Of a stretch of DNA of 64,000 nucleotides, positions 8,210 through 16,344 are shown one piece after another. Where the stretch lies: NCBI GenBank assembly GCA_022826485.1, contig JAJDUU010000035.1, positions 62,001 to 126,000 on the forward strand, given 5' to 3'. The DNA is from Chloroflexota bacterium (GTDB lineage: Bacteria > Chloroflexota > UBA11872). Within the stretch, counting starts at the first letter, position 1; each line of letters opens with the position of its first letter. Under the pieces are notes generated by a model. It made no database searches, was not told the DNA's origin, and was given only the letters and a program-made list of their open reading frames with translations. Both the position numbers and the translations under genes were made by a program.

Positions 8210-8939
8210 GCCGCTCAACCTCGACCGCGAAGGCCATATAGGCAGCCGCCGCGACCCCCTTCGCGTCATGCTCGAAGATCGTTCGCCGGAATCCCGGCGA
8301 CTCGGCCAAACGCACGCTCCGCGGGATCACCGTCTGCGCCACCTGCTCGCCGAAATGCCCCTGCACCTCCTCGACCACCTCCCACGCCAGATTATTGCGA
8401 CGGTCGAACATTGTCAGCAGGTATCGCATCCGCGGTCCCTCGGTCCGCATCCGCCGCACGCCGGCCAGGGCCTCCATCAGACTGGCCAGGCCCTCCAGCG
8501 CCAGGTATTCGCACTGCACCGGCACGATCACCTCGTCGCACGTCAGCAGCGCCAGGAGCGTGGCTCCCTCGAGGGACGGCGGGCAGTCGATCACCACGTA
8601 GGCGTACTCGGCAATCACCGGGCCCAGGGCGCGACGCAACGCGGTCGCGTCGCCAAGCGCATAGTCCACCATGCCTCTGTCGCCCGGCATCAGCATCAGG
8701 CCGCGGCGACCGGTCGCCACCGTCGCGCTCTCCACGCTCGCCCCGCCGGCGAGCACATCCAATACCGTGCCGGCGGCAGGCTCCTTCGCCAGCAGGCGAC
8801 TCGTGCTGCCCTGGGCGTCGAAGTCGATCAGCAACACCCGGTGGTCACGCTCGGCGAGCGCCGCGGCGAGGTTCACCGCCGTCGTGGTCTTGCCGACGCC
8901 GCCCTTCTGGTTGGCGATCGCATGGATGGTGGTTGTCAA
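8199..8939 (-). CDS. parA: chromosome-partitioning ATPase ParA (Soj)
   Basis: Deviant Walker ATPase that drives origin segregation and can regulate DnaA. The 246 residues open with IHAIANQKGGVGKTTTAVNL (deviant Walker A with the signature Lys). LLIDFDAQGS (Walker A') and VVIDCPPSL (Walker B) follow. The C-terminal part is typical of short chromosomal ParA without an HTH domain. It is first in the parA-parB operon. Its start borders the DnaA-box-containing gap. Confidence 0.96.
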   Translation of the reverse strand: MTTTIHAIANQKGGVGKTTTAVNLAAALAERDHRVLLIDFDAQGSTSRLLAKEPAAGTVLDVLAGGASVESATVATGRRGLMLMPGDRGMVDYALGDATALRRALGPVIAEYAYVVIDCPPSLEGATLLALLTCDEVIVPVQCEYLALEGLASLMEALAGVRRMRTEGPRMRYLLTMFDRRNNLAWEVVEEVQGHFGEQVAQTVIPRSVRLAESPGFRRTIFEHDAKGVAAAAYMAFAVEVERHGA

Positions 8940-9331
8940 TCCACAATCGTCTTCCGCTATCGGATTCCTGATCTATACCAAGTCTCGGAGTGGTAGTCGT
9001 CGTCTAGGGGAAACCGTGGATAGACGCCGATAGGCGCTGGTGGACTCGAAGCGACCGGCGTGTGGCCCGCGCGGAGGCGCGGGTGAACGAAATGTGGGAC
9101 GCCGTGGATAGGCGCGGGAAAAGACCTCGAAAGTGGAAGCAGACGGCGATGTATCAACAAGCCGGGCAAGATATCCACAAGGAGCGCCAGGTTATCCACA
9201 CAGAAGGTGGTGAGAAGCAAGGCAAAGCTCCCCACCTGCCGTCATGCCGCGCGGAAGGCGGAAACCGGGGAGAATCGGGGGTGGGGAGTTTTCGACGAAG
9301 AGCCCCACGGGTGCGGCAGGCGCCAGATCGG
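8937..9331. other. oriC: probable replication origin (oriC) with a DnaA-box cluster
   Basis: This gap of nearly 400 bases between parA and the end of dnaA contains one perfect DnaA box, TTATCCACA (9192-9200). Near-consensus boxes are ATATCCACA (9171-9179), CGTGGATAG (9015-9023 and 9103-9111) and CAATCCACA (8937-8945). The first two lie 12 bases apart in the same direction. Flanking dnaA, parA, parB and parS sites agree with an origin. There is no long AT tract; the least GC-rich stretch is about 8940-9000. Calling it the origin is an inference from boxes and gene order. Confidence 0.75.
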
Positions 9332-10690
9332 CTAGGCGATGTCGGCGAGTTGGGCGCGGATGGTCTCGATGTGGTTTTTGAGATTGTCGTCGAGCTGTAT
9401 CAGGCGCTCGATCTTGCGGCAGCCGTGGAGCGCGGTCGTGTGGTCGCGGCCGCCGAGGGTGCGGCCGATCTCCGGGAGCGACAGCGAGGAGTCGTTGCGC
9501 AGGAGATACATCGCCACCTGCCGCGCGTAGGCGGTGGGTGCGTCGCGGCGCGAGCCGGTGAGGTCGTCCAGCGACACGCTGAAATGGGCGGACGTACGGT
9601 CGAGCACATGGCGCGGCGCGACGGGACGCGGGTGCGAGGCGGCGCCCAGGCCGTCAAGGGCGCGAGCCGCCGTGTCGGGCGTGAGCGGCAGCCCGCTCAG
9701 CTCGGCATAGATCAACGTGCGGCGAAGCGCGCCTTCGAGCTCACGCATGTTGCGGCGCACCCGGTGCGCCAGAAAGTCGGCCACGTCGGTCGGCAGCCGG
9801 GCGCCTTCGCTGGCGGCGATGGTTTCAAGGATCGCCCGCCGCAGATCCAGGTCCGGCGCTTGAAGGTCGGCGACCAGGCCCGACTCGAAGCGGCTGCGGA
9901 GGCGCGCGAACAACCGCGGGATCTCGGACGGCGGCTGGTCGCTGCTGAGCACGATCTGGCGGCCCTGGGAGTAAAGGGCGTTGAACGTGTGAAAGACCTC
10001 TTCTTGCGAGGTCTCCGTCCGTGAGAGGAACTCCACGTCGTCGATGAGCAGGACGTCCACCGAGCGATAGCGCTCGCGGAAGCGGCGCGCGCGGGCGCCG
10101 CGGTCCTCGGTGCGGATCGAGTGCAGCAAGTCGTTGGTGAAGGTCTCGCAGGGGACGTAGAGCACGCGGGCGTCGGGATCGCGCGCCGCGATGGCGTGGC
10201 CGATGGCGTGCAGGAGATGGGTCTTGCCCAGGCCGACGCCGCTGTAGATGAAGAGCGGGTTGTAGGCGTGGCCGGGCGCCTCGCAGACGCGCAGGGCGGC
10301 GGCGTGGGCGAGCCGGTTGGAGGTGCCGACGACAAAGCGCTCGAAAGTGAGCCGCGGATGCAGGCCAACCGCGGGGCCTGGCGCGGGCGCCTTGGGCGCG
10401 GGGTCGGCAAGCGCAGGCGGCGTGACGGGAGTCGCGCCGGGGCTGACAACAATAGTAACGGCCATGTCACGACCGGAAGCTTTTGATGCCGCCCGGGTGA
10501 CGACGTCGCGGTAGCGGCGGTCGACGATCTCCTTGGCGAAGACGGTGGGAACGCCCACCACGAACTCGCCATCGCTCGCCTGCACCAGGCGGGCGCCCTG
10601 AAACCAAGCGAGATACTCGGCCTTGGGAACCTCGAGCTGCAGCACGCCGAGGGCGGCTTCCCACGTTCGATTCGGGAGGGCTTCGGCCAA
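9332..10690 (-). CDS. dnaA: chromosomal replication initiator DnaA
   Basis: 452 residues. Domain I is at about 1-75 (WEAALGVLQLEVPKAEYLAWF), with a short Pro-rich linker. The AAA+ domain follows with FERFVVGTSNRLAHAAA, Walker A GVGLGKTHL, Walker B VLLIDDVEFL and a sensor region. Domain IV has YLLRNDSSLSLPEIGRTLGG and the DnaA signature RDHTTALHGCRKIE. The start codon is TTG at 10690, preceded by AGGAG 11 bases upstream; no better in-frame start was found. No dnaN follows. Instead oriC and parAB lie downstream on the same strand. Confidence 0.96.
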   Translation of the reverse strand: MAEALPNRTWEAALGVLQLEVPKAEYLAWFQGARLVQASDGEFVVGVPTVFAKEIVDRRYRDVVTRAASKASGRDMAVTIVVSPGATPVTPPALADPAPKAPAPGPAVGLHPRLTFERFVVGTSNRLAHAAALRVCEAPGHAYNPLFIYSGVGLGKTHLLHAIGHAIAARDPDARVLYVPCETFTNDLLHSIRTEDRGARARRFRERYRSVDVLLIDDVEFLSRTETSQEEVFHTFNALYSQGRQIVLSSDQPPSEIPRLFARLRSRFESGLVADLQAPDLDLRRAILETIAASEGARLPTDVADFLAHRVRRNMRELEGALRRTLIYAELSGLPLTPDTAARALDGLGAASHPRPVAPRHVLDRTSAHFSVSLDDLTGSRRDAPTAYARQVAMYLLRNDSSLSLPEIGRTLGGRDHTTALHGCRKIERLIQLDDNLKNHIETIRAQLADIA

Positions 10691-10726
10691 CGGCGCGCTG
10701 GCTCCTGGGGTGCGACGGGAGGCTAT

Positions 10727-10755
10727 AGAGTAACGGTCAACGCAGGCGGTCGCAA
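10727..10755 (-). promoter_or_regulatory. probable dnaA promoter
   Basis: The reverse strand reads TTGCGA (10750-10755), a 17-base spacer, then TACTCT (10727-10732). The -10 is identical to that of the strong promoter at 3804-3832. The predicted leader to the TTG start is about 30 bases. Confidence 0.55.
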
Positions 10756-11273
10756 CAGCCCTCCAAACCGGTTAGCGCCGAAAATTCCGAATGTTACGGG
10801 GAGGATTCTTAAGGCACGCCGCGACGGTGACGCCGAGCGGTACAAGCGTACTTCACGCTGGGATTCGTCCGCACCCCGCGCAACGGCCAGCGAACTCGCC
10901 GGGCGGCCACGCCACGGTCGAGAGACATCCGCGAGAGTGCATGGAAGAACGGAAGTGGAGCAGGCGCGAGGGCCGACGGTGCTTGGCGGCAGGAGAGACG
11001 GCGCCGGCGCCGACGCGGCCTCACCAAAGGCAACAGGCGCGTTACAGATGTATGGTGCCTGCGAGTAAGTATGTGAAGACTGCGGGATTGCGGGCGGTGG
11101 CGCGGGGCCGCAATGGCCGCTCACGGTCCGGAAGGCGGCCCGCACGCAACGCCGCCTGTGGCGGACCTGGCGACCCGACCGTAGCTCACGCGATCAGGCC
11201 CTCCGGCGACGGTCCGCACCCGGTGGCGAAATCGATGCGGACGCGGCGTAACGGTTGAACCGACAAGCGGCGA
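10756..11273. other. long gap upstream of dnaA with no recognised gene
   Basis: About 520 bases largely without the dispersed repeats that fill most other gaps. I looked for rpmH, rnpA, an SRP RNA or further DnaA boxes and found none convincing. The short frames here have no Shine-Dalgarno and no protein-like composition. It may hold regulatory sequence or an unrecognised RNA. Confidence 0.4.
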
Positions 11274-11279
11274 TATACT
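11274..11279 (+). promoter_or_regulatory. probable -10 element before the 53-residue membrane protein
   Basis: TATACT, 40 bases before ATG 11319. No clear -35 is seen at the right distance. Confidence 0.4.
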
Positions 11280-11318
11280 AGAGACAACGCGATCCGCGGC
11301 GAGGAGAGATGGTCGACC

Positions 11319-11480
11319 ATGCGACTGATCACGGGTTTGCTGGCCGGCATTGGCTTTCTGGTGGTGCTGCTGTTCCTGGCGGCCATCGGCCTCTTCGCGT
11401 ATGACGAGCTGAAACGCCGCGTAGCCGCCGACGGCGACGACGGCGAGGCGGGAGCCGCGGCGGAGGCGCCCGGAGGCTGA
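11319..11480 (+). CDS. 53-residue single-pass membrane protein
   Basis: From ATG 11319 the frame reads MRLITGLLAGIGFLVVLLFL and continues as one long hydrophobic helix to about residue 27. A short basic patch (ELKRR) and an acidic, Ala/Gly-rich cytoplasmic tail ending APGG follow. GAGGAG lies 12 bases upstream, and an out-of-frame ATG at 11309 gives no sensible protein. The hydrophobic helix and charge pattern support a real small membrane protein of unknown function. It is convergent with the VTT-domain gene, 7 bases away. Confidence 0.6.
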   Translation: MRLITGLLAGIGFLVVLLFLAAIGLFAYDELKRRVAADGDDGEAGAAAEAPGG

Positions 11481-11487
11481 GCCGCGC

Positions 11488-12057
11488 CTAGGCCCCGAAG
11501 ACGCCCAGGAGCTCGACGCCCAGGGCCCCGGCGAAGGCGAAGCCGGTGTTCTTGATGGCGCGACCGGGCCACGAGGCGGCGATGAACTTGACCACGCCGA
11601 AGCGGCTGGCGCCCGCAATCATGCCGGCGACGTCGAACACAGGGTTGGGGATCATCGCCAGCACGAAGAGGGTCGCCATTCCGTGCCGGTCCATCCAGCG
11701 TTTGATGGCCGCGTAGCCGCGCACGTTCTGCACCACCCCGCGCCCGCTCCACCCGATGTAGTAGCCCGAGAGCTCGCCGATGGTCTGGCCGGTGGCGGCC
11801 ACCAGCCCCACCAGCCACGGATTGAGGACGGCGCCGAATGCGGCCACGCTCACCGCGCCGGGCGCCGGCAGGATGACGGTGGCCGCGGCGACGATGGTGA
11901 TGACGAAGACCGCCAGGTACCCCAGCCCGGCGAAGCGCTCCTGCACCTGCTCGCTGAAGACGACGGCCAGCACCGCGATGGCGAAGACCGCCGCCAGGCC
12001 AAGCCCTTGCGCCGCGCGGCGCAGGTGCCGACGGGTACGCGGCGTGACAGAGGTCAC
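11488..12057 (-). CDS. VTT/SNARE-associated (DedA/TVP38-like) membrane protein
   Basis: 189 residues from GTG 12057, with about four to five membrane segments. It has the VTT-domain features: LPAPGAVSVAAFGAVLNPW (re-entrant segment) and GELSGYYIGWSGRG. The late block is RHGMATLFVLAMIPNPVFDVAGMIAGASR, where FVLAMIPNPVFDVAG corresponds to the conserved F/R-x-x-P-x-x-P region. Proteins of this family act in membrane lipid handling (scramblase-like), polyprenyl-phosphate recycling or peptide efflux; the exact role here is unknown. Confidence 0.85.
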   Translation of the reverse strand: MTSVTPRTRRHLRRAAQGLGLAAVFAIAVLAVVFSEQVQERFAGLGYLAVFVITIVAAATVILPAPGAVSVAAFGAVLNPWLVGLVAATGQTIGELSGYYIGWSGRGVVQNVRGYAAIKRWMDRHGMATLFVLAMIPNPVFDVAGMIAGASRFGVVKFIAASWPGRAIKNTGFAFAGALGVELLGVFGA

Positions 12058-12149
12058 GTGGCCCAGGCCGGCCGGCCGAGAGCGGGGGCGCTGCCGCCCG
12101 TAACGCGGTGGTGAGTGGCGGTCTTGACGGGCCCTGGCGTCGTTCGCGC

Positions 12150-12410
12150 GAAGGGAGGCCTTTGCGTGAATGGTGGGCGTCCCACGCTCACGCCCCGGAG
12201 GGCCCTCACCCCCGTATCAAGTACGGGGCAGGCTCTAACCGGCTCCCGGAGGGCCCTCACCCTAACCCTCTCCCTGAGGGAGAGGGAACCGGACGGAGGG
12301 CGAGGGGCTGGATCCGCTGGCTGGTGCCTGGTGGTGGGGTTTGCAGAGGTATTCGAGGGTGGGAATCGAGGGTCCACTCATCGGGAAACACTGCGGGGTC
12401 GGTGGGCCAG
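12150..12410. repeat. dispersed hairpin repeats
   Basis: Contains the CCCGTATCAAGTACGGGGCAGG hairpin (about 12210-12231) and the CCCTCTCCCTGAGGGAGAGGG hairpin (about 12266-12286), plus edges of the GCGAAGGGAGGCCTTTGCG element. No gene is seen in this gap. Confidence 0.75.
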
Positions 12411-12446
12411 GCTCGGTGCAGACGGGGAGTCCGCCAAGGGGCAGCG

Positions 12447-14054
12447 TCATGGCGAGACCGGATCGAGGCGGTATTCGATCAGCGTGGGGCCTGATCGCCC
12501 GAGGGCGCGGGTGACCGCCTGGGCCAGGTCGTTGGGCCGGTCCACGGCCTCGGCGTCGGCGCCGTAGGCGCGTCCCAGAGCCGCGAAGTCGGGGTTGTGC
12601 AGCCGCACGTCCACGCTGCGGCCGCCGAAGATGTTGCGAAAGTGGCCGTCGATGGCGCCATAGGACTGGTCGTTGAACACCACCGCCACCACCGGCACGG
12701 ACTCGCGCATGGCGGTGTTCAGCTCTTCCGAGGTGAACAGGAACCCGCCGTCGCCGCTGAGCGAGACGATCGGGCGGTCGGGACAGGCGATCTGGGCGCC
12801 GATCGCGGCGGGCAGGCTGAACCCGAGCGTGCCGAAGTAGATGGGAAACATATAGGCGCGGGGCACTTCCACCGGGAACAGCGTCGCCGCGTGATAGCTG
12901 GTCAGGGTCATGTCGTTGACGAGCACCGCGTCGGCGGGCAGCACCTCCCGCAGCGCGCCGAGGATGGCCGCGGAGCGGGGGTCGTCCAGCGCGTCCTGCG
13001 GCAGGTGGCGCAGCTCGTCCACCTGGGCCTCGAGACCGTCGTCGTCCGGCGCCGGCTGGTCGGGCAGCGCCTCCAGCAGCTCGGTGAGCGCCGTGGCGGC
13101 GTCCGCGTGCAGCGCCACGGTGACAGGGTGTGCGTGACCCAGCGCGCCGGCGTCGCGGTCGATTTGGATCACCGAGTGCGCCAGGGGCATGCGGCCGTCC
13201 TCGGTCATGCGCGCCCCAAGGCGGCACCCGACGACGAGGATGACGTCCCGCGTGCGCAGGAACTCGTAGAGACTCTCGTCGCGGCGGTTCTTGCAGCCGA
13301 GGGCGAGCGGATGCGACTCGGGGATCGCGCCCTTGCCGGTTTGCGCGGTCAGGACCGGGGCGTGAAGGCGTTCGGCGAGGGCGGCGGCCTCGGAGCCGGC
13401 GTCCATGGCGCCGCTGCCCAGGAAGAGCAACGGCGCGTCGGCGTCGGCCAGCAACGCGGCGGCCCGGTCCACGTCCTCCGGCGACGGCGCGCGCGGCATG
13501 CTCTGCAGCGGCTCCGGCAGCGCCACGTCGTCGGTGGCCGTGAGCAGGTCCAGCGGAATCTCGATGCTCACCGGGCCGGGCCGCGCGTCGCCCATGGCCC
13601 GCAGGCCCCGGTGAATGGCGTGCGGGATGTCGGCCACGGTCTGGACGAGCTGGTGATGCGCCACCAGCGCCCGCAGCAGCCCCGACTGGTCGCGCAGCTC
13701 GTGCAGCTCACCGGTGTCCGCCGGCTCCGACCGGACGCCCAGCGCGGTGGCGATGTGCAGCACCGGCGACGATTCGCCGTAGGCCTCGGCCAGCCCGGTG
13801 GAGGCGTTGGTGATGCCCGGCCCCGTGATCGTGACCACGCAGGCGGTGCGGCCCGACGCGCGCGCGTAGCCGTCGGCCATGAACGCCGCGCCCTGCTCAT
13901 GCCGCGTAATCACCAGCCGCAGGTCGGGCGCGTCCAGCAGCGCGTCGTACAGCCCGCCGTTGTGCACGCCCGGAATGCCGAAGAGGGTGGAGATTCCGGC
14001 GCGGCGCAACCCCTCGACCACGGCCTGCCCGCCGGTGAGCTGCGGCATGGACAT
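12447..14054 (-). CDS. thiamine-diphosphate enzyme, AruI/IlvB-like 2-oxoacid decarboxylase
   Basis: 535 residues from ATG 14054 (MSMPQLTGGQAVVEGL), with GGAG a few bases before. An ATG at 14048 is an alternative. Three ThDP-enzyme domains are present: N-terminal with FGIPGVHNGGLY and the catalytic-Glu block RHEQGAAFMADGYAR; a central domain with FLGSGAMDAG; and C-terminal with the ThDP motif SGDGGFLFTSEELNTA ending in VVFND. FGIPGVH, ITGPGITN and the LHELRDQS block resemble 5-guanidino-2-oxopentanoate decarboxylase (AruI) more than acetolactate synthase. No ilvN regulatory subunit is adjacent. The substrate remains an inference. Confidence 0.8.
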   Translation of the reverse strand: MSMPQLTGGQAVVEGLRRAGISTLFGIPGVHNGGLYDALLDAPDLRLVITRHEQGAAFMADGYARASGRTACVVTITGPGITNASTGLAEAYGESSPVLHIATALGVRSEPADTGELHELRDQSGLLRALVAHHQLVQTVADIPHAIHRGLRAMGDARPGPVSIEIPLDLLTATDDVALPEPLQSMPRAPSPEDVDRAAALLADADAPLLFLGSGAMDAGSEAAALAERLHAPVLTAQTGKGAIPESHPLALGCKNRRDESLYEFLRTRDVILVVGCRLGARMTEDGRMPLAHSVIQIDRDAGALGHAHPVTVALHADAATALTELLEALPDQPAPDDDGLEAQVDELRHLPQDALDDPRSAAILGALREVLPADAVLVNDMTLTSYHAATLFPVEVPRAYMFPIYFGTLGFSLPAAIGAQIACPDRPIVSLSGDGGFLFTSEELNTAMRESVPVVAVVFNDQSYGAIDGHFRNIFGGRSVDVRLHNPDFAALGRAYGADAEAVDRPNDLAQAVTRALGRSGPTLIEYRLDPVSP

Positions 14055-14154
14055 GCGCTCCGGGTCTGTGCGGGTGGGCCCGCGAGGGTCGCCGGGTCTA
14101 GCGTAGCGCCTGGCGGGCAGGCCGAGGCGCCCGGATGCTCCGTGCCGCCGCGTG

Positions 14155-14480
14155 TTTTCCCTCATCCCCGTAGTGCAGTACGGGGCAGGCTCTCACCTTC
14201 TCCGACCAGAGACCTTTGCAGAAGGCTGTAGAGGCGGGTCTGAGACCCGCCTGACGCCAAGCATCCGGCGCGCTTCCGGGTTCGGCCGGACTGGATTCCG
14301 GCCTCCGCCGGAATGACGGAGGGGTGGATTCCCGCCTGCGGAGACCATTGCAAAATCCACCCGGGCCTGGGGATGACCGGGCGCATCCCGTCCGCCCCCA
14401 GGTTCAATGAGGGGTGGATTCCCGCCTTCGCGGGAATGACGGAGGGTTACGCGAAGGTCTCTACCAGGGGAGAGGGTCGC
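14155..14480. repeat. dispersed hairpin repeats
   Basis: Includes CCCGTAGTGCAGTACGGGGC (about 14167-14186), the GGCGGGTCTGAGACCCGCC hairpin with its trailing GACGCCAAGCATCCGGCG (about 14232-14268), several GTCATTCC-type hairpins and GGTTACGCGAAGGTCTC. Nothing else is recognised before the OsmC gene. Confidence 0.8.
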
Positions 14481-14570
14481 TCCGGTTGTGATTTGCCCGC
14501 GCATGAGCGCCTTCGCACAATGACCGCGACCCCGTCCACCTGAAATCCAAAGGCTGCGAAAGGAAGACCC

Positions 14571-15017
14571 ATGGCTGACATCACTCGCCGCGCGGACGCG
14601 GTATGGACCGGCAATCTCGTCGAGGGCAACGGCGAGTTTTCGGTTGGCAGCGGCGCCTTCGCGACCCAGGGCGTCACCTGGGCCGCGCGCACCGAGGAGC
14701 CGGAGGGCAAGACCAGCCCCGAGGAGCTGATCGCCGCTGCGCACGCCAGTTGCTACGCCATGGCGCTGTCGCACACGCTCACCGAAGCCGGCCACCCGCC
14801 CACGCGGCTGGAGGTTTCGGCGGTGGTGACGTTCGCCCCGAAGCCCGGCGGCGGCATGATGGTGGCCTCGAGCGCGCTCAGCGTTCGGGGTACGGTGGAC
14901 GGCCTCGACGCGGACGGCTTCGCCGACCTGGCCGGCCAGGGCGAGCAGGGCTGTCCCATCTCCAACGCGCTGCGCGGCAACATCGAGATCAGCCTCGACG
15001 CGTCGCTCGCGGGCTAG
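14571..15017 (+). CDS. OsmC-family peroxiredoxin-like protein
   Basis: 148 residues, ATG 14571 with AAGGAAG upstream. It has the OsmC signature region TSPEELIAAAHASCYAMAL with the first redox Cys, and the second Cys in GEQGCPISNAL. These two thiols reduce organic hydroperoxides in Ohr/OsmC proteins. The N-terminal ADAVWTGNLVEGNGEFSVGSG matches the OsmC subgroup rather than Ohr. It is a single gene flanked on both sides by repeats. Confidence 0.92.
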   Translation: MADITRRADAVWTGNLVEGNGEFSVGSGAFATQGVTWAARTEEPEGKTSPEELIAAAHASCYAMALSHTLTEAGHPPTRLEVSAVVTFAPKPGGGMMVASSALSVRGTVDGLDADGFADLAGQGEQGCPISNALRGNIEISLDASLAG

Positions 15018-15049
15018 GACGCGGTTGCCAGTGCCGACTGCGTTCCGGG

Positions 15050-15240
15050 CCAGTTCGTCATTCCGGCGGACGCCGGAATCCAGGCCCGGCTGACACCGGC
15101 TTGCGCACGGCGCCTCACTGCGACATGTCTGTCACGCCGAACGAAGTGAGGGATCTAAAATGCGAGACTCCGGTGCGGCCGTGATCGGGGGTCTTAGATT
15201 CCTCGTTGCACTCGGAGTGACAGGCAGGTGGCGGGCGGCG
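15050..15240. repeat. dispersed hairpin repeats
   Basis: A GTCATTCCGGCGGACGCCGG hairpin followed by pieces of the GATTCCTCGTTGCACTCGGAG element (insect-like TTCCTC..GAGTGACA hairpin) in two orientations. Confidence 0.7.
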
Positions 15241-15275
15241 CTCCGTGACCGAAGCCTGAGCCGGGAGGCCGCCGC

Positions 15276-15518
15276 ATGAGCACCAACGACTGGCCCGGCG
15301 CGGCCGAGCTGGAGTCGGCGCTCGAACGTCTCATGGACGCCATCGACCAGGGTCGCGGCCCCGAGGTCGCCGCCGCCCTGGCCGAGGTGGACCGCCTCGC
15401 CGCCGGAATGGACCGCACGTCGCCGGCGCGACTGCGCCACTTCCTGTCCCAGCGCGCTTACCAGAAGGCCCTGGCCGCGCTGCGGGGCGAAGCAACCGAG
15501 GGGCACCGGCCGGGGTAG
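15276..15518 (+). CDS. small helical hypothetical protein
   Basis: 80 residues from ATG 15276 with GGGAGG nine bases upstream. The sequence is a continuous amphipathic helical pattern, rich in Ala, Leu, Arg and Glu, without Cys, membrane segments or known motifs. It lies upstream of the RHH/PIN pair, but separated from it by a possible TTGACA promoter, so it is probably not part of that unit. Confidence 0.55.
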   Translation: MSTNDWPGAAELESALERLMDAIDQGRGPEVAAALAEVDRLAAGMDRTSPARLRHFLSQRAYQKALAALRGEATEGHRPG

Positions 15519-15606
15519 GCCAGGCCGACAAGTCATGGTGAGGGGCCGTTGACAGCAGAGTGGCAATGGCACAGCATTCGATAAGACTCGGTAACAAGGG
15601 GGTGCC

Positions 15607-15864
15607 ATGCCGCGTACAACCACGACCATCACATTCTCCCTGCCGCCCGAGATGGCGCATCGAGTGGATGAGGTGATGCGGCAGCAGGGACAGTCTCGCA
15701 GCGAGTTTGTGCGGGAAGCCCTCGTCCGCTACATGGAAGAGTGTGAGTGGCGCCGGCTGCTCCAATATGGCGAGCGGCGAGCGCGAGAGCAGGGCATCGG
15801 CCCAGAGGACGTTGCGTCCCTGGTCCAGGAGTATCGGGCCGAGGTTAGCTCTCCGCGCACGTGA
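15607..15864 (+). CDS. ribbon-helix-helix antitoxin
   Basis: 85 residues. The N-terminus TTTITFSLPPEMAHRVDEVM is a CopG/RHH DNA-binding ribbon and first helix. GQSRSEFVREALVRYMEE is the second helix. The C-terminal 40 residues are charged and presumably neutralise the toxin. AAGGGGG precedes the ATG. A TTGACA at 15549-15554 with a poor -10 could be the promoter. It overlaps the PIN toxin by GTGA, as in type II antitoxin-toxin operons, and would repress its own operon (known for RHH antitoxins). Confidence 0.85.
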   Translation: MPRTTTTITFSLPPEMAHRVDEVMRQQGQSRSEFVREALVRYMEECEWRRLLQYGERRAREQGIGPEDVASLVQEYRAEVSSPRT

Positions 15865-16268
15865 GAGTCGTCCTCGACACCAACGTCATCGTCTCGGGCC
15901 TCAACTTTCCGGGCAACGAGCGCCTTCTGCTCGACCTAGCGCGGAGGGGCCGATTCGAGTGGTACCTGTCGCCGTTCATTCTGGATGAAGTTGCCGGGGT
16001 GCTCGCGCGTAAATTCGGCTGGACGGAGGATCGCGTGGAAGAGGTGCTGGAACGGTTTCGCCAAGCCGCCACCGCCATTGACCCCCCGCGGCGCCCCGAG
16101 GTCATCGAGGGAGGTCATGCGGACAATCGGATCTTGGAATGTGCGGTGGCAGCCTCGGCCGGCTATGTGGTCACCGGCGACCGTCGCCACCTGCTGCCGA
16201 TCGGTGAGCACCGAGGCGTCCAGATCCTTAGTCCGCCACGGTTCATTTCTGCTCTCGGCGACGGATAG
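15861..16268 (+). CDS. PIN-domain ribonuclease toxin
   Basis: 135 residues from GTG 15861. It starts MRVVLDTNVIVSGL (first acidic residue, Asp6). It has FILDEVAGVLARKF (Glu), GHADNRILECAVAASAGYVV (Asp) and TGDRRHLLPIG (final acidic/DR motif), the acidic quartet expected of PIN nucleases of the COG1569 type. PIN toxins of type II pairs cut RNA. It is coupled by GTGA overlap to the RHH antitoxin gene upstream. The RNA target is unknown. Confidence 0.88.
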   Translation: MRVVLDTNVIVSGLNFPGNERLLLDLARRGRFEWYLSPFILDEVAGVLARKFGWTEDRVEEVLERFRQAATAIDPPRRPEVIEGGHADNRILECAVAASAGYVVTGDRRHLLPIGEHRGVQILSPPRFISALGDG

Positions 16269-16344
16269 GTTTCCGGTCGCATTCAGATGAGGCGTAGAAC
16301 CATTCGGGCATGGCCCGCCGGTCCATGCGCGCTACGATGACCCC

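Noticed and set aside
11125-11135. GGTCCGGAAGG, resembling the SRP RNA core
   Set aside because: The following AGCAGC part of the SRP motif is missing and no closing stem is visible, so I treat it as chance.
14232-14300. CAGGTTCGACC/GGTTCGGCCGGACTGG in repeats, resembling a tRNA T-arm
   Set aside because: It recurs in many repeat copies with no anticodon arm or acceptor stem.
15860-16105. Reverse-strand frame opposite the PIN toxin
   Set aside because: The forward PIN motifs are clear; the reverse frame has no recognisable features.
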